Source: an uncultured Pelagibacteraceae bacterium
Lineage (GTDB): Bacteria; Pseudomonadota; Alphaproteobacteria; Pelagibacterales; Pelagibacteraceae
Assembly: GCA_902607525.1 (NCBI GenBank)
Contig: CACLKK010000002.1
Location: forward strand, 1 to 53,229
DNA length: 53,229 bases
Reading direction: 5' to 3'
Shown here: piece by piece, positions 32,799 through 44,757 of the stretch
How the letters are laid out: each line of letters starts with the position of its first letter
How positions within the stretch are numbered: the first letter of the stretch is position 1
Made by a program: the position numbers and the translations under genes
Notes under the pieces: generated by a model
Told to the model about the DNA's origin: nothing
Database searches by the model: none
The model's input: the letters and a program-made list of their open reading frames with translations, nothing else

Positions 32799-35700
32799 AG
32801 TTCTTGAATAGCTTTTACATTAATTTTTTTCGATTTAAGTGACTTTATGCCTTCTAAACATGCATAAGCAGTAGACATATTGGTACAATAAGGAACTTTA
32901 TTAATCAAAGTAGCTCTTCTTAACGAGGTCGAATCTAAAATACGATAAGCTCTTTTTCCTCCTCCGGTATTAATTACTAATGCAATTTTTTTTGCATTTA
33001 ATATATCAACAATATGTGGAGAACCTCCGCTAACTTTGTTTATTTTTTTGCATTTAATACCATTTTTTTGAATTGCATTTGCAGTACCTTCAGTACCGCA
33101 AAGAGTAAAATTTAATTTTACTAATTTTTTTGCTAAGTCTATTCCTTCATTTTTATGTTTATCTTTTAAAGAGATAAACGCTAATCCTTTTGTAGGTAAT
33201 GAGTTTCCAGAAGAAATTTGACTTTTTGCATACGCAAGACCAAAATCTTTATCAATTCCCATTACTTCTCCAGTTGATTTCATTTCAGGTCCTAACAATA
33301 CGTCTACATTTGGAAATTTATTAAATGGAAATACAGCTTCTTTTACTGCAAACATATTTTTATTTTTGTTTGTTAAATTAAAATTTGATAACTTTTTACC
33401 CGCCATTACTCTGGAAGCAATTTTTGCTAAAGGAATTCCTTTAGCCTTTGAAACAAACGGAACGGTTCTACTGGCTCTTGGGTTTACTTCAATTATGTAA
33501 ATTTCATCATTTTTGATTGCATATTGCACATTCATAAAACCTTTTACTTTTAATGCTAATGCTAATTTTTTTGTTTGGTTTTTAATTTCATTTATTAATT
33601 TTTCTTTAATAGCAACTGGAGGCAAACAGCAAGCCGAGTCACCCGAATGAATACCTGCTTCTTCTATGTGTTGCATTATTCCAGCAACAAACACTTCATT
33701 GCCATCTGAAATAGCATCAACATCAACCTCCATTGCATTATTAATAAATTTATCTATTAATATGGGGTTATTTTCTGCAGCTTTAAAAGCTTCTTCTACA
33801 AAATTTTTTAATTGATTTTTTTCATGAACTATTTCCATTGCTCTGCCACCCAAAACATAGGACGGCCTAACAACTAAAGGCAAACCTATTTTATTAGCAA
33901 TTTTAATTGCTTCACCATAGTTTTTTGCAATTCCACTTTCTGCTTGTTTTAATTTTAATTTAATTAAAAGTTTTCTAAATCTGTCTCTGTCTTCCGCAAG
34001 ATCAATCGAAGAGTATTGTGTTCCTAAAATAGGCAATGAATTTTCATGAAGAAATTTTGCTAACTTAATTGGAGTTTGACCGCCAAATTGAGCTATTATT
34101 CCTAACAAATTGCCTTTAGATTTTTCTTTTAATATTATGTTATGAACATATTCTTCAATTAAAGGTTCAAAGTATAGTCTGTCGCTAGTATCATAATCAG
34201 TAGAAACGGTTTCGGGATTACAATTTATCATTATCGTTTCATATCCAGATTCCTTCAAAGCAAAACTTGCTTGGCAACAACAGTAATCGAATTCTATACC
34301 TTGACCAATTCTATTAGGTCCGCCACCTAAAATAATTATTTTCTTTTTAGATGATGGATATGCTTCACATTCTGTTTTAAGCATGAAATTCCTTTGATAA
34401 GTTGAATACATGTAAGGAGTGAAAGACCTAAACTCAGCTGCACAAGTATCTACTTTTTTAAATACTGGTAAAATATTTAAAGCTAATCTTTTTTTTCTAA
34501 CAACTTTTTCATTTAAACCACACAGTTGTGATAATTTTTTATCAGAAAATCCCATTGACTTAATTTTGTTAAATTCATTAAAGTTTTTAGGCAAGCCTCT
34601 TTTTAGGATGTTATTCTCAGTATTAATAATTTCTTTAATTTGTTCTAAAAACCAAGGATCTATATTTGATAATTTGTGAATTTTACTAATTTTAATTTTT
34701 TTACGCATTGCTTCAGCAACTAGTAAAATCTTGTTAGGAATATTTATTTTTAATTTTTTTTCAATTTCCTTCTTACTTAAAGAAAAAATCCTATCCAATC
34801 CTGAAAAGCCAATTTCAAGAGATACCAAGGCTTTTTGGAGAGACTCTTTAAAGTTTCTTCCAATTGCCATAGCTTCACCTACAGATTTCATTGAGGTTCC
34901 CAATATTGCTGGAGTGGTTGAAAATTTTTCAAAAGTAAATCTTGGAATTTTAGTAACCACATAATCTATGGTTGGCTCAAACGATGCTGGAGTTACTTTT
35001 GTAATTTCATTTTTTAATTCGTCAAGCGTGTAGCCTATAGCCAGTTTTGTTGCAATTTTTGCTATTGGAAAACCTGTAGCTTTTGATGCAAGCGCAGATG
35101 ACCTAGACACTCTAGGATTCATTTCTATTATTACCATTCTTCCATTTTTTGGATTTATGGCGAACTGAACATTGGAACCACCGGTTTCGACCCCAATTTT
35201 TCTTAGGCATGCTATCGAAGCATTTCTCATGACTTGATACTCTTTATCAGTTAACGTTAAGGCTGGAGCTACTGTAATGGAGTCGCCCGTGTGAATTCCC
35301 ATTGGATCTACATTTTCTATAGAACAAATAATAATACAGTTGTCATTTTTATCTCTTACAACTTCCATTTCAAATTCCTTCCAACCTTCTAGGCATTCTT
35401 CGACCAAAACTTGAGTTACCGGCGATGCTTCTAAACCTTCTTTTATAATTTTGAAAAATTCTTTTTTACTTTTAGCAATACCACTTCCAAGACCTCCCAG
35501 TGTAAAAGCTGGTCTAATGATTGCCGGTAATCCAATTTTTTTTAAACTTCTTTTTGCTTTTTTTAAGTTTTTAACTATATCTGATTTTGGAAGGTCTAAA
35601 CCAATATCAGACATATTTTTTCTAAATTTTTTTCTATCTTCTGCATTTGAGATTGCCTTAGAATTTGCCCCTATTAATTCAATTTTATATTTTTTTAAGA

Positions 35701-36019
35701 GTCCTCCTTTTTCAGCTTCCATTGCTAAATTTAATGCAGTTTGACCTCCCATAGTTGGTAAAATAGCATCAGGTTTTTCTTTTATTAATATTTTCTCTAA
35801 AATTTCTTTTGTGATTGGCTCAATGTAAGTTTTATCCGCAACTCCTGGATCTGTCATTATAGTTGCTGGGTTTGAATTTATTAAAATTACTTTATAGCCT
35901 TCGTTTTTTAATGCCTTGCATGCTTGAGTACCAGAATAATCAAATTCACATGCTTGACCAATAATTATTGGACCTGCACCTACTACTAAAATTTTTTTAA
36001 GATCTTTTCTTTTTGGCAT
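32795..36019 (-). CDS. carB: Carbamoyl-phosphate synthase large subunit
   Basis: Duplicated ATP-grasp, [24 protein letters not shown] and [17 protein letters not shown]. Confidence 0.98.
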   Translation of the reverse strand: MPKRKDLKKILVVGAGPIIIGQACEFDYSGTQACKALKNEGYKVILINSNPATIMTDPGVADKTYIEPITKEILEKILIKEKPDAILPTMGGQTALNLAMEAEKGGLLKKYKIELIGANSKAISNAEDRKKFRKNMSDIGLDLPKSDIVKNLKKAKRSLKKIGLPAIIRPAFTLGGLGSGIAKSKKEFFKIIKEGLEASPVTQVLVEECLEGWKEFEMEVVRDKNDNCIIICSIENVDPMGIHTGDSITVAPALTLTDKEYQVMRNASIACLRKIGVETGGSNVQFAINPKNGRMVIIEMNPRVSRSSALASKATGFPIAKIATKLAIGYTLDELKNEITKVTPASFEPTIDYVVTKIPRFTFEKFSTTPAILGTSMKSVGEAMAIGRNFKESLQKALVSLEIGFSGLDRIFSLSKKEIEKKLKINIPNKILLVAEAMRKKIKISKIHKLSNIDPWFLEQIKEIINTENNILKRGLPKNFNEFNKIKSMGFSDKKLSQLCGLNEKVVRKKRLALNILPVFKKVDTCAAEFRSFTPYMYSTYQRNFMLKTECEAYPSSKKKIIILGGGPNRIGQGIEFDYCCCQASFALKESGYETIMINCNPETVSTDYDTSDRLYFEPLIEEYVHNIILKEKSKGNLLGIIAQFGGQTPIKLAKFLHENSLPILGTQYSSIDLAEDRDRFRKLLIKLKLKQAESGIAKNYGEAIKIANKIGLPLVVRPSYVLGGRAMEIVHEKNQLKNFVEEAFKAAENNPILIDKFINNAMEVDVDAISDGNEVFVAGIMQHIEEAGIHSGDSACCLPPVAIKEKLINEIKNQTKKLALALKVKGFMNVQYAIKNDEIYIIEVNPRASRTVPFVSKAKGIPLAKIASRVMAGKKLSNFNLTNKNKNMFAVKEAVFPFNKFPNVDVLLGPEMKSTGEVMGIDKDFGLAYAKSQISSGNSLPTKGLAFISLKDKHKNEGIDLAKKLVKLNFTLCGTEGTANAIQKNGIKCKKINKVSGGSPHIVDILNAKKIALVINTGGGKRAYRILDSTSLRRATLINKVPYCTNMSTAYACLEGIKSLKSKKINVKAIQEL

Positions 36020-37208
36020 TTTTTTTAATACTATTAATAAATTCTTGAAATAAATATACGCTGTCTTGTGGCCCAGGGTTGGATTCTGGATGATATTGAA
36101 CGGAAAAAACTGGTTTATTTTTTAATCTTATTCCCTCAATACAATCATCAAATAAAGATTTATGAGTAATCTCAATATTTTTCGGCAAACTTTCTTTAAC
36201 AATTTCAAAACCATGATTTTGAGATGTAATTTCTACATTACTATTAATTAAATTTTTGACAGGATGATTAGCACCTCTGTGGCCAAGCTTCATTTTTCTT
36301 GTTTTTGCACCAAGCGCTAAAGCAAGTATTTGATGACCAAGACAAATTCCAAAAATAGGCAATTCTTTTTTTATTAAAGTTTGAATAATTCCAATTGCAT
36401 ACTTTCCTGTGGCTGACGGATCACCGGGCCCGTTAGATAAAAACACGCCATCTGGTTTCATTTTTAATATTTTTTCTGCACTTGTTTTGCATGAAACTAT
36501 ATTGACTTCACATTTAAAATCGGAAAAATATCTTAGAATATTTTTTTTAATTCCATAATCAATTGCCACAATTTTAAATGATCTAATTTTATTTTTTAAA
36601 AATCGACTCTCTTTTTTCCAAGTTTTAAATCCTGACCATTTATAATTTTTTTTAGTTGTGACTTTTTCAGCTAAATCTAAATTTTTTAAACCACTCCATT
36701 TATTAGATAAATTTTTTAATTTATTAATATTAAATTTTCCTTTTTGGGAATATGAAATAGTTCCCTTAGGTGCGCCCTTATCTCTTATAAAGTTTGTTAA
36801 ACTTCTAGTATCAAGACCAGTAATACCTACGATTTTATTTTTTTTTAACCAATGGTCTAAATGTTTCAAAGCTCTATAATTTGATGGGTTTGAAATTTCA
36901 GAATTGAAAATTACTCCTCGGGTCCAGATTTTCTCAGATTCGTGATCATCATTATTAGTTCCAACGTTTCCAATATGTGGAAACGTGAAATTAATTATTT
37001 GTCCAGCATAAGAAGGGTCCGATATTATTTCTTGGTAACCTGTTATAGAAGTGTTGAAACAAATTTCCCCAGTAGTTGTACTTTCAAATCCAAATCCATG
37101 GCCTTTAAAAAAACTGCCATTTTCTAAAACTAAAATGCCTGTGGGATTAATCTTTTTGAGATTATCTTTTATTTGATGCGTTAAATTTGTTTTTACTAAC
37201 AAATACAA
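35997..37208 (-). CDS. carA: Carbamoyl-phosphate synthase small subunit
   Basis: [18 protein letters not shown] and [15 protein letters not shown]; overlaps carB. Confidence 0.97.
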   Translation of the reverse strand: MYLLVKTNLTHQIKDNLKKINPTGILVLENGSFFKGHGFGFESTTTGEICFNTSITGYQEIISDPSYAGQIINFTFPHIGNVGTNNDDHESEKIWTRGVIFNSEISNPSNYRALKHLDHWLKKNKIVGITGLDTRSLTNFIRDKGAPKGTISYSQKGKFNINKLKNLSNKWSGLKNLDLAEKVTTKKNYKWSGFKTWKKESRFLKNKIRSFKIVAIDYGIKKNILRYFSDFKCEVNIVSCKTSAEKILKMKPDGVFLSNGPGDPSATGKYAIGIIQTLIKKELPIFGICLGHQILALALGAKTRKMKLGHRGANHPVKNLINSNVEITSQNHGFEIVKESLPKNIEITHKSLFDDCIEGIRLKNKPVFSVQYHPESNPGPQDSVYLFQEFINSIKKNAKKKRS

Positions 37209-37341
37209 CTCATGAGTTAAAGGCTTTTACTATAAAACATGATTTTGCGCAACATATGAAAAAGGTTTTATCTCGTCAAGATGGAATTTTTTTCTTTTGA
37301 AGTAATTTGATCTGTGAAGTAAATTGATTTTTTTATAATTC

Positions 37342-37803
37342 ATGTCACTACGAGAAAAAATAAACGAACAGTTTAATGCTGCGCTTAAAAGCAAAAACAA
37401 AACTTTAATTTCTACTTTTAGGTTAATTTTGGCCGCAATAAAAGAAAGGGATATTGCTAATAGAACTGGTGAAAATAAAGATGTTATTAAAGATCCTGAG
37501 ATTATAAAAGTTTTGAAAAAAATGAAGAAACAAAGACAGGATTCTGCAGATTTGTATAAAAAAGGTAATAGGCAAGAACTGTTAGAAGCTGAGGAAGCAG
37601 AAATAAAAATAATAGATACATTTTTACCAAAACAACTTAGCGACGAAGAAACAAAGAAAATTTGTAAGCAGGTGATCGAATCATCTGGAGCCAAAAGCAT
37701 TAAAGACATGGGAAAAATAATGGGTTTATTAAAACAAAAATATTCAGATACGATTGATTTTTCCAAAGTTAATTTAATTGTTAAAGGATTGTTAAGCCAA
37801 TGA
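37342..37803 (+). CDS. GatB/YqeY domain protein
   Basis: LREKINEQFNAALKSKNKTLISTFRLILAAIKERDI and SIKDMGKIMGLLKQKY. Confidence 0.92.
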   Translation: MSLREKINEQFNAALKSKNKTLISTFRLILAAIKERDIANRTGENKDVIKDPEIIKVLKKMKKQRQDSADLYKKGNRQELLEAEEAEIKIIDTFLPKQLSDEETKKICKQVIESSGAKSIKDMGKIMGLLKQKYSDTIDFSKVNLIVKGLLSQ

Positions 37804-39587
37804 AATATCCAAAAGAATATCTTGAAGAAATTAAACTTAGACTAAAAGTATCACAAGTAGTTGGAAAACATGTAAAATTAAAAAAACGAGGCAAAGAATT
37901 TATTGGCCTATCTCCTTTTTCAAATGAAAAAACTCCATCCTTTACTGTAAATGATGAAAAAGGTTTTTATCATTGCTTTAGCTCAGCAGAGCACGGAAAT
38001 ATTTTTGATTTTTTAATGAAAACGAAAAATTATAAATTTGGAGAGGCAGTCAGAGCATTAGCATCTGAAGCTGGAATGCAGCCATATAGATTTACTAAAG
38101 TAGATGAGGAAAGACAAAACAGATGGAAAATTTATAACTCAATTTTAGAAAAATATTCAAACTTTTGTCACGAGGAAATAGTTTCAGGGAAAAATCCTGA
38201 AGTAATCGAATATTTAAATGGAAGAAAGATTTCAAAAAAAGAAATTTCTTTTTTTAAGATTGGCTTTTCGCCCAAAAAAAATAATTTTTACGAAAATTTA
38301 AAGAAAGAATTTGATGAAAAACAAATTAGTTTATCTGGCATTTATTATTTTGATGAGAAAAAAAAAGAATATGTAGATAGATTTAGAGGAAGAATTATTT
38401 TTCCCGTAAAAAGTTTAAATGGTTCTGTTTTTGCTTTGGGAGGCAGAGCTACTTCGAAAAATGTTCTTGCTAAATATATCAATTCTCCTGAAACTGAATT
38501 TTATAAAAAAGGAAATAATTTATATAATATTAATTCAGCTAAAGAAATTAGAACGGAAACAGACAGCGTATATATAGTTGAGGGATACATGGATGTAATC
38601 AATCTTCATAAATTTGGTATTCAAAATGTTGTAGCAAACTTGGGAACAGCAATGACCGAGAGACAATTAGACTTGATTTGGAAATTTTTTAAAAATCCTA
38701 TTATTTGTTTAGATGGTGATGTTAGCGGTAAAAAAGCTGCCATAAGAGCTGCCGAACGTTTATTTCCTTTAATGAAAGCAGATTTCAATATTTATTTTTT
38801 AACGTTACCAGAAAATTTAGATCCAGATTCATATATAAATGAAAAAGGAAAGGAATCATTTATAAAATTTTCAAAAAGCAAAGTGGATATTCAGAATTTT
38901 ATTTGGGATTCTTATTATCAAGAAATTGATAAAAACGATCCTCATTCACTAACATTATTTGAAAGAAAAATTAAAGCACTTTGTAATGATCTAAAAGATA
39001 AAACATTAGGAAAATATTTTATGGATAATTTTATTAGGAAAATTAATGAACTTACTCCTAATTTAAATTTAAAAATAAAAAATTTTAATAAATATAAAAA
39101 ATTAACAAATCCTTTACAGCAAACAAAAGATGTTTACAAGCAAAGAAATAAATTTGAAGAAAAAGAATTAAAAGAGTATTCGGTTTTATTTTTGGTTATC
39201 AACAACTTAGATATTTTTAGAAAAAATATAGAATTACTTTCTGAAATTACTTTTTCTGATAAATTGATAAATGAATTTAAACAAAAATTAGTAGATTATT
39301 TATTATCTGAAAAGTTTTTTGACAGAAAAAAATTAAATTCTAATGATTTTGAAGAAAAATTTCAAAATGTTATAAATAATATAAACGATAATGCTCCAAT
39401 TAAGATAATATATAAAAATAAGGATGAAAGTGAGATTATTTTGATGTTTAATGAAACAGTAAAAGAGATTAAAAAAATCGAACTTAAGAAAAAAATTGAT
39501 ACTTTAGAAGATAAAGTTTCATTAAATCTTGACGAAAATCTCTATACAGAGCTATTGTCACTTAGAAATCAGTTAAAAGGGGGCTAA
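37800..39587 (+). CDS. dnaG: DNA primase
   Basis: RGKEFIGLSPFSNEKTPSFTVN and TOPRIM VYIVEGYMDVINLHKFGIQNVVANLGTAMT. The usual zinc-binding spacing appears altered (YHCFSSAEHGNIFDF). Confidence 0.96.
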   Translation: MKYPKEYLEEIKLRLKVSQVVGKHVKLKKRGKEFIGLSPFSNEKTPSFTVNDEKGFYHCFSSAEHGNIFDFLMKTKNYKFGEAVRALASEAGMQPYRFTKVDEERQNRWKIYNSILEKYSNFCHEEIVSGKNPEVIEYLNGRKISKKEISFFKIGFSPKKNNFYENLKKEFDEKQISLSGIYYFDEKKKEYVDRFRGRIIFPVKSLNGSVFALGGRATSKNVLAKYINSPETEFYKKGNNLYNINSAKEIRTETDSVYIVEGYMDVINLHKFGIQNVVANLGTAMTERQLDLIWKFFKNPIICLDGDVSGKKAAIRAAERLFPLMKADFNIYFLTLPENLDPDSYINEKGKESFIKFSKSKVDIQNFIWDSYYQEIDKNDPHSLTLFERKIKALCNDLKDKTLGKYFMDNFIRKINELTPNLNLKIKNFNKYKKLTNPLQQTKDVYKQRNKFEEKELKEYSVLFLVINNLDIFRKNIELLSEITFSDKLINEFKQKLVDYLLSEKFFDRKKLNSNDFEEKFQNVINNINDNAPIKIIYKNKDESEIILMFNETVKEIKKIELKKKIDTLEDKVSLNLDENLYTELLSLRNQLKGG

Positions 39588-39660
39588 TTATACTATGGAT
39601 TTTATTTATTTTATTATTATATATGACTCCTCTATTTAGTTTTTAAAGGCGAAAAATACT

Positions 39661-41568
39661 GTGGAAAAATTAATTACAAAATCATTTAAAAGATTGTTAG
39701 ATAAAGGAATTCATAGAGGTTTTATTACTTATGAAGAATTAGGAAAATCTTTAGGAAAAAGACATTTTAGCCAAATAAATATAGAAGAAGCTTTTTTACA
39801 TATATTTGATAATAAAATTTCCTTAGTTGAAAAAAAATCTGATTACAATTTAAGCAAAAAAAGAGATTCATCTTCTTCCGATTCCCAAAAAACTAAAGAT
39901 GTAGAAAAAAGTGATGACCCAATCAGAATGTACTTACGTGAAATGGGAGGAGTGGAATTGCTTTCACGAGAAGGTGAAATTGCTATAGCAAAAAGAATAG
40001 TTGCAGGAAAAGATTATATGATAAATGGATTGTTTCAAAGTCCATTAAGCGCAAGAAAACTTTTTGAATGGAGAGAAAAACTAGAAAAAAATGAACTCCT
40101 GGTTAGAGAAATTATAGATATAGATTCCTCATACATTGAGTCAGAAAATGAGGAGCAAAACTTAAATTTTAAAAAAAACAAATCAAAAGAAAAAGAAGAA
40201 ACAAATGACAAATCTAAAAAATTAAAAAAAGATTCATCCGAAGAAGAAAATTCAAATCAATCTGAAGAAGAAAAAAATCAAGAAAAATTAGAAGAAGATG
40301 AGTTTAATCCGACCTTAGCTGCAATGGAAGAAGAAATTAAACCTCAGGTAATTTCAACCATTAATTCTCTTTGTAAAGATTATACAAAACTTATTAAAAT
40401 TCAAAACGATAAATTAAATTGTGCTTTAAATTCCCAGGAATTTTCTAGAGCAAAAGAGAAAGGTTATGCTAAACTACAAGAAATTATAATAAAGAAGATA
40501 AAAACTCTTCAACTGAATTCTGGTGTTCTTGAAGATTTACTTGAAATCCATTTTCAAGAGAACAAAAAAATTACTTCTCTAGAAGGTGTTCTATTGCGTC
40601 TAGTTATGGATAATAAAATCTCCAGGGAAGAGTTTCTTAAGTATTACATAGGCAATGAAATTAATCCTAAATTTGAATCTTTTTTAAATGAAAATACTAA
40701 TTGGAGAAATTTTTTTAAAAAGAAGAAAAAAGAATTTTTAGAAATAAAAGACAGGTTAGTAGAATTTAGTAAAAAAATTGGTTTACCTATTTCCGAATTT
40801 AAAAAATTAGTTGGAAGAATTCAAAAAGGTGAAAAAGAATCAAGAATTGCAAAAAAAGAAATGGTGGAAGCTAACTTAAGATTAGTGATTTCTATTGCAA
40901 AAAAATACACAAATAGAGGCTTACAGTTTTTAGATTTAATTCAGGAAGGGAACATTGGCCTTATGAAGGCAGTCGATAAGTTTGAATATCAGAGAGGATA
41001 TAAATTTTCTACTTATGCTACTTGGTGGATAAGACAAGCTATTACTCGATCGATAGCAGATCAGGCAAGAACTATTAGAATACCAGTTCATATGATTGAA
41101 ACAATTAATAAAATAGTTCGTACATCTAGACAAATTTTAAGCGAGAGAGGAAGAGAAGCTACTCCTGAAGAGTTAGCTAAAAAATTAGCAATGCCTTTAG
41201 ATAGAGTAAGAAAAGTTTTAAAAATTTCTAAAGAACCAGTATCTTTAGAGACTCCAGTTGGAGACGAAGAAGATAGTAGCCTTGGAGATTTTATAGAAGA
41301 TCAAAATGCACTCCAACCTCTTGATGCCTCAATAAGATCAAATTTAGGAGAGTCTACAACTAAAATTTTAGCAACTCTTACCCCAAGAGAAGAAAGAGTT
41401 CTTAGAATGCGTTTTGGCATTGGAATGAATACAGATCATACCTTGGAAGAAGTTGGCTTGCAGTTTTCTGTTACAAGAGAAAGGATAAGACAAATTGAAG
41501 CTAAAGCTCTAAGAAAACTTAAACATCCAAGCAGATCAAAACATTTAAAAAGCTTCTTAGAAAAATAA
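39661..41568 (+). CDS. rpoD: RNA polymerase primary sigma factor (sigma70), GTG start
   Basis: [72 protein letters not shown] and region 4. Confidence 0.98.
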   Translation: MEKLITKSFKRLLDKGIHRGFITYEELGKSLGKRHFSQINIEEAFLHIFDNKISLVEKKSDYNLSKKRDSSSSDSQKTKDVEKSDDPIRMYLREMGGVELLSREGEIAIAKRIVAGKDYMINGLFQSPLSARKLFEWREKLEKNELLVREIIDIDSSYIESENEEQNLNFKKNKSKEKEETNDKSKKLKKDSSEEENSNQSEEEKNQEKLEEDEFNPTLAAMEEEIKPQVISTINSLCKDYTKLIKIQNDKLNCALNSQEFSRAKEKGYAKLQEIIIKKIKTLQLNSGVLEDLLEIHFQENKKITSLEGVLLRLVMDNKISREEFLKYYIGNEINPKFESFLNENTNWRNFFKKKKKEFLEIKDRLVEFSKKIGLPISEFKKLVGRIQKGEKESRIAKKEMVEANLRLVISIAKKYTNRGLQFLDLIQEGNIGLMKAVDKFEYQRGYKFSTYATWWIRQAITRSIADQARTIRIPVHMIETINKIVRTSRQILSERGREATPEELAKKLAMPLDRVRKVLKISKEPVSLETPVGDEEDSSLGDFIEDQNALQPLDASIRSNLGESTTKILATLTPREERVLRMRFGIGMNTDHTLEEVGLQFSVTRERIRQIEAKALRKLKHPSRSKHLKSFLEK

Positions 41569-41582
41569 AATTTTAATCGTTA

Positions 41583-42473
41583 ATGATTAAATTATTTTGG
41601 AATACTCATAATCAAAAAAAACCTAATTCTCCAGAAAAAAAAATTAGAGAAAAACAGGAATTAGATTATGGATGGGGGAAATATCATAAAAAAAGCTCAG
41701 ATAAATGGGTTTTTGAAATTTTAAAAAAAGTTGAATATCAAATTATTAAATCTGAAGAGGAGCTTAAAAAAGAAGATATCTTAATAATAGTTGATTCTAG
41801 TGTTGAAGAAAAAAGTGAGCTTTATAACAAACTTAATTTAATTTCTTCAAAAATATTTTTGTTTCATCTGGGTGACGAGTTTGGATTTCATAATTTATCT
41901 ACGGTTTATAATAGCTGTGATTACGTATGGAGACCTTTTTGTTCTAGCAAATACTTTAATAATGAAAAAGTCACGTGTATACCTATAGGTTATAAATCAG
42001 GGGTTCTTAATAAAGAAACAACTAATAGAAAATATAAATGGGCCTTTACAGGCACGCCTCACAAGTCTAGTAGGCATGATTTATTATATCAATTTTCTAA
42101 CATCGAACCTTTTTTTTGTCACAAAACAAAGAAATTTGATAAAAATATTATTTCTGTTGATGAAATGAACGATGTTTTGTCTTCAACTGATTTTATTCCA
42201 TGTCCAAATGGTTTTTTTCATCCAGAAACTTACAGGGTCTACGAAGCTTTAGAATGTGGTTGCATACCAATCGTTGAAAATGCATATAAATATTATGACC
42301 GTTTATTTCCAGGAAATCCATTTTTAAAAATAGATAAATGGTTAGACGCAAAACCTATTGTCCAAGGTTGGAGTAATGAACAAATTGAAAAAAAGAGAAC
42401 AGAATGCAAAATTTGGTGGAAAGAAAAAAAAAATAGCATTCAGGATTTTATAAAAAGCAAGATTATTTTATGA
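41583..42473 (+). CDS. Exostosin-like glycosyltransferase
   Basis: FCPNGFFHPETYRVYEALECGCIPIVE-like motif region (IPCPNGFFHPETYRVYEALECGCIPIVENAY). Confidence 0.65.
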   Translation: MIKLFWNTHNQKKPNSPEKKIREKQELDYGWGKYHKKSSDKWVFEILKKVEYQIIKSEEELKKEDILIIVDSSVEEKSELYNKLNLISSKIFLFHLGDEFGFHNLSTVYNSCDYVWRPFCSSKYFNNEKVTCIPIGYKSGVLNKETTNRKYKWAFTGTPHKSSRHDLLYQFSNIEPFFCHKTKKFDKNIISVDEMNDVLSSTDFIPCPNGFFHPETYRVYEALECGCIPIVENAYKYYDRLFPGNPFLKIDKWLDAKPIVQGWSNEQIEKKRTECKIWWKEKKNSIQDFIKSKIIL

Positions 42474-42820
42474 GTAAAATTCAACTAGAAAAAATTGATA
42501 GGCTAATAAAAATTAAAAAAATTAAAGAAGCTGAATTAGAGCTTTCAAAACTAGGTTCTCAATTCTTTAAAGATACTGAATATCTTTATTTAAGAAGTAA
42601 AATTTTTTTTATTAATAAATTATATTATATGGCTCTAGATGCTTTATTAATTGCTACTGAGTTTAAGGCAAATGATAAAATTTACGATCTTATTTCTAAA
42701 ATTTATAACACTCTGGGAAACAAAGAGTTAAGTAAAAAAATTTCTAATTCCGAATCACGATTAGAAGCTATTAATTCTCTTAAAGGAGAAGTTACGGGCA
42801 TTTCACAAAAAGAAGGGTAG
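42470..42820 (+). CDS. Small helical (TPR-like) hypothetical protein
   Basis: 116 aa helical ORF overlapping the upstream stop by 4 nt. Confidence 0.6.
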   Translation: MSKIQLEKIDRLIKIKKIKEAELELSKLGSQFFKDTEYLYLRSKIFFINKLYYMALDALLIATEFKANDKIYDLISKIYNTLGNKELSKKISNSESRLEAINSLKGEVTGISQKEG

Positions 42821-42835
42821 AATAAAGAAAACAAC

Positions 42836-43660
42836 ATGATTGTTTGGTTAACATCTTATCCCAAGAGCGGCAACACGTGGGTTAGAGCTTTTCTAAGTGC
42901 GTATTTGCATTCCCCTAATGGAAATTTTAATTTTAATTTATTAGATAAAATTGAAGAATTTCCTCAGCATGATCTTTTAAATCAATTTATGAACAAAAAA
43001 AATTTTCATAGCCTAAAGGAAATTTCAAAGTATTGGATTAAAGCTCAAGAAGTGATTAATTTAAATAATAAAATTACATTTCTTAAAACACATAGTGCTT
43101 TATGTAATATTAATGGAAATTTTTTCACTACAAATAATAGTTCTTTGATTTTTATTTATATAGTAAGAGATCCTAGAAATGTTATTCTTTCATTGTCAAA
43201 TCATTTTGGAAAAACACAAGAAGAAAGTTATAAAATTTTAACTGATGAAAGGTATATAATTTATCCACGTGTTAGCAGTGAACTATTTCCAGCCACGCAC
43301 ATTGCTAGTTGGAAAACTCATTACTTGTCTTGGAAAAATTCTAACACAAAAAATAAAATAATTATAAAATATGAAGATTTGATTAATGATTCAAAAAATA
43401 CTTTCAAGAAAATATTAAATTTTTTAAATGAACATGCAAATATTAAATATGATGAGAATAGATTTATAAATTCAATTAATACTACACAGTTTGAAGATTT
43501 TAAAAAATATGAAGAAAAACATGGTTTTGATAAAGGACAAAAGGATAAATTTTTTCATCTAGGAAAACAAAATGATTGGAAATCCCTATTAGATACAAAA
43601 ATTTCTAGTAAAATTATGAATGAATTTAAATTTGAAATGAACGAACTGGGGTATATTTGA
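42836..43660 (+). CDS. PAPS-dependent sulfotransferase family protein
   Basis: 5'-PSB loop WLTSYPKSGNTWVRAFLSAYL and 3'-PB-like YIVRDPRNVILSLSNHF. Confidence 0.87.
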   Translation: MIVWLTSYPKSGNTWVRAFLSAYLHSPNGNFNFNLLDKIEEFPQHDLLNQFMNKKNFHSLKEISKYWIKAQEVINLNNKITFLKTHSALCNINGNFFTTNNSSLIFIYIVRDPRNVILSLSNHFGKTQEESYKILTDERYIIYPRVSSELFPATHIASWKTHYLSWKNSNTKNKIIIKYEDLINDSKNTFKKILNFLNEHANIKYDENRFINSINTTQFEDFKKYEEKHGFDKGQKDKFFHLGKQNDWKSLLDTKISSKIMNEFKFEMNELGYI

Positions 43661-43737
43661 ATATTTATAAAACAACAGTTGAAACTAGTAACTTGAAACA
43701 ATTTAAAAACTCAAGTACAAGCATAAACTGTTCTAGG

Positions 43738-43814
43738 GGGCCTGTAGCTCAGCTGGTCAGAGCAGTACACTCATAATGTATTGGTCCCAGGTTCGAATCC
43801 TGGCGGGCCCACCA
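43738..43814 (+). tRNA. tRNA with CAT anticodon, best fit tRNA-Ile2 (lysidine type) rather than elongator Met
   Basis: Acceptor GGGCCTG/CGGGCCC, D arm GCTCAGCTGGTCAGAGC, loop CTCATAA, T arm CCAGGTTCGAATCCTGG, CCA. C4-G69 and C5-G68 fit TilS recognition. Confidence 0.9.
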
Positions 43815-43817
43815 ACT

Positions 43818-44696
43818 TTATCTTAAATTAAAAATATCAATAATATTTTTTGCTATATTTTTTTTGTTGAATTGAATTTTATACTTTTCTCCGAGTTTTA
43901 ATGCCATTTTTCTTTTATTCTCATAGTCTTTTTCTAATTCCTCTATTTTTTTAACCATTGAATCGGCATTAGGTTCACAAATGAAATCAGAAGGAGCAAA
44001 TTCTTTAGCGGTCAAATTATCCGAACACATTATTGGAATTGCGCCACAAACCATTCCCTCTATCATTGGTAAACCAATTCCTTCAGCCTTGGATGGTAAA
44101 AGCACATACTTTGAAGAGTTATAAATCTCATTCAAATGCTCATCTTTTATAATTCCAAGGTAATTACCAAACTTAGGATCTTTTAGACCACAAATTTTTA
44201 TATTTTTTTCACCATCTTTAATTTTTGAAATAGCCTCTCGAACAAGACTAAATCTTTTTACAGGATCAAAAACTCTACCAACATAAAAAAAAGTATTATT
44301 TTTTTTTATTTTTTCATCGTAACTAACATCTTTCATTGGATTATAAATTACGTGAGTTTTTTTATTATAAAATTTTGATAAATCATTTTGAACTTTAAAA
44401 CTTATTACAGTTACTACATCAGCTTTTATTAGAAAGTGTTTAACCAATAGCTCAGCTTGTTTTTCAATATTTGGCATATGCCAAGGGACATCTAAAAAAT
44501 TAAACATTAAAAAAGCTTTTGGATATTTTTCTTTTAATTTAAGAGCATCCTCGTATCCTCTAGGATCATTAGAATATATTAAATCAGGAGAATCTTTTGT
44601 TAGAATATGGCCTAGTGCTTTCATACCTTCTTTGATTCTTGGTATTTGACACGTATATCCATCAGCACCTAATATAGAAACTTTAATAGTACTCAT
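43818..44696 (-). CDS. Glycosyltransferase, GT4/group 1 family
   Basis: FYVGRVFDPVKRFSLVREAI and SSKYVLLPSKAEGIGLPMIEGMVCGAIPIMCSDN. Confidence 0.85.
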   Translation of the reverse strand: MSTIKVSILGADGYTCQIPRIKEGMKALGHILTKDSPDLIYSNDPRGYEDALKLKEKYPKAFLMFNFLDVPWHMPNIEKQAELLVKHFLIKADVVTVISFKVQNDLSKFYNKKTHVIYNPMKDVSYDEKIKKNNTFFYVGRVFDPVKRFSLVREAISKIKDGEKNIKICGLKDPKFGNYLGIIKDEHLNEIYNSSKYVLLPSKAEGIGLPMIEGMVCGAIPIMCSDNLTAKEFAPSDFICEPNADSMVKKIEELEKDYENKRKMALKLGEKYKIQFNKKNIAKNIIDIFNLR

Positions 44697-44757
44697 AAAA
44701 ATAGTTTATAAATTTTAAAATATACAAAGCAAGACTTGATATATATATAATAAAACA

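Noticed and set aside
37209-37341. Riboswitch or leader peptide upstream of carA / GatB-YqeY
   Set aside because: Only a 14-codon ORF (MKKVLSRQDGIFFF) and no convincing conserved structure or regulatory motif by eye.
37230-37766. 178-aa minus-strand ORF opposite GatB/YqeY
   Set aside because: Antisense shadow of a well-recognised gene; Ser/Phe/Leu-rich translation typical of AT-rich antisense.
39588-39660. Small ORF MDFIYFIIIYDSSI between dnaG and rpoD
   Set aside because: Very short, no start context; more likely promoter/leader sequence.
43738-43814. Integration (att) site at tRNA(CAT)
   Set aside because: No integrase gene and no second copy of the tRNA 3' end seen in the window.
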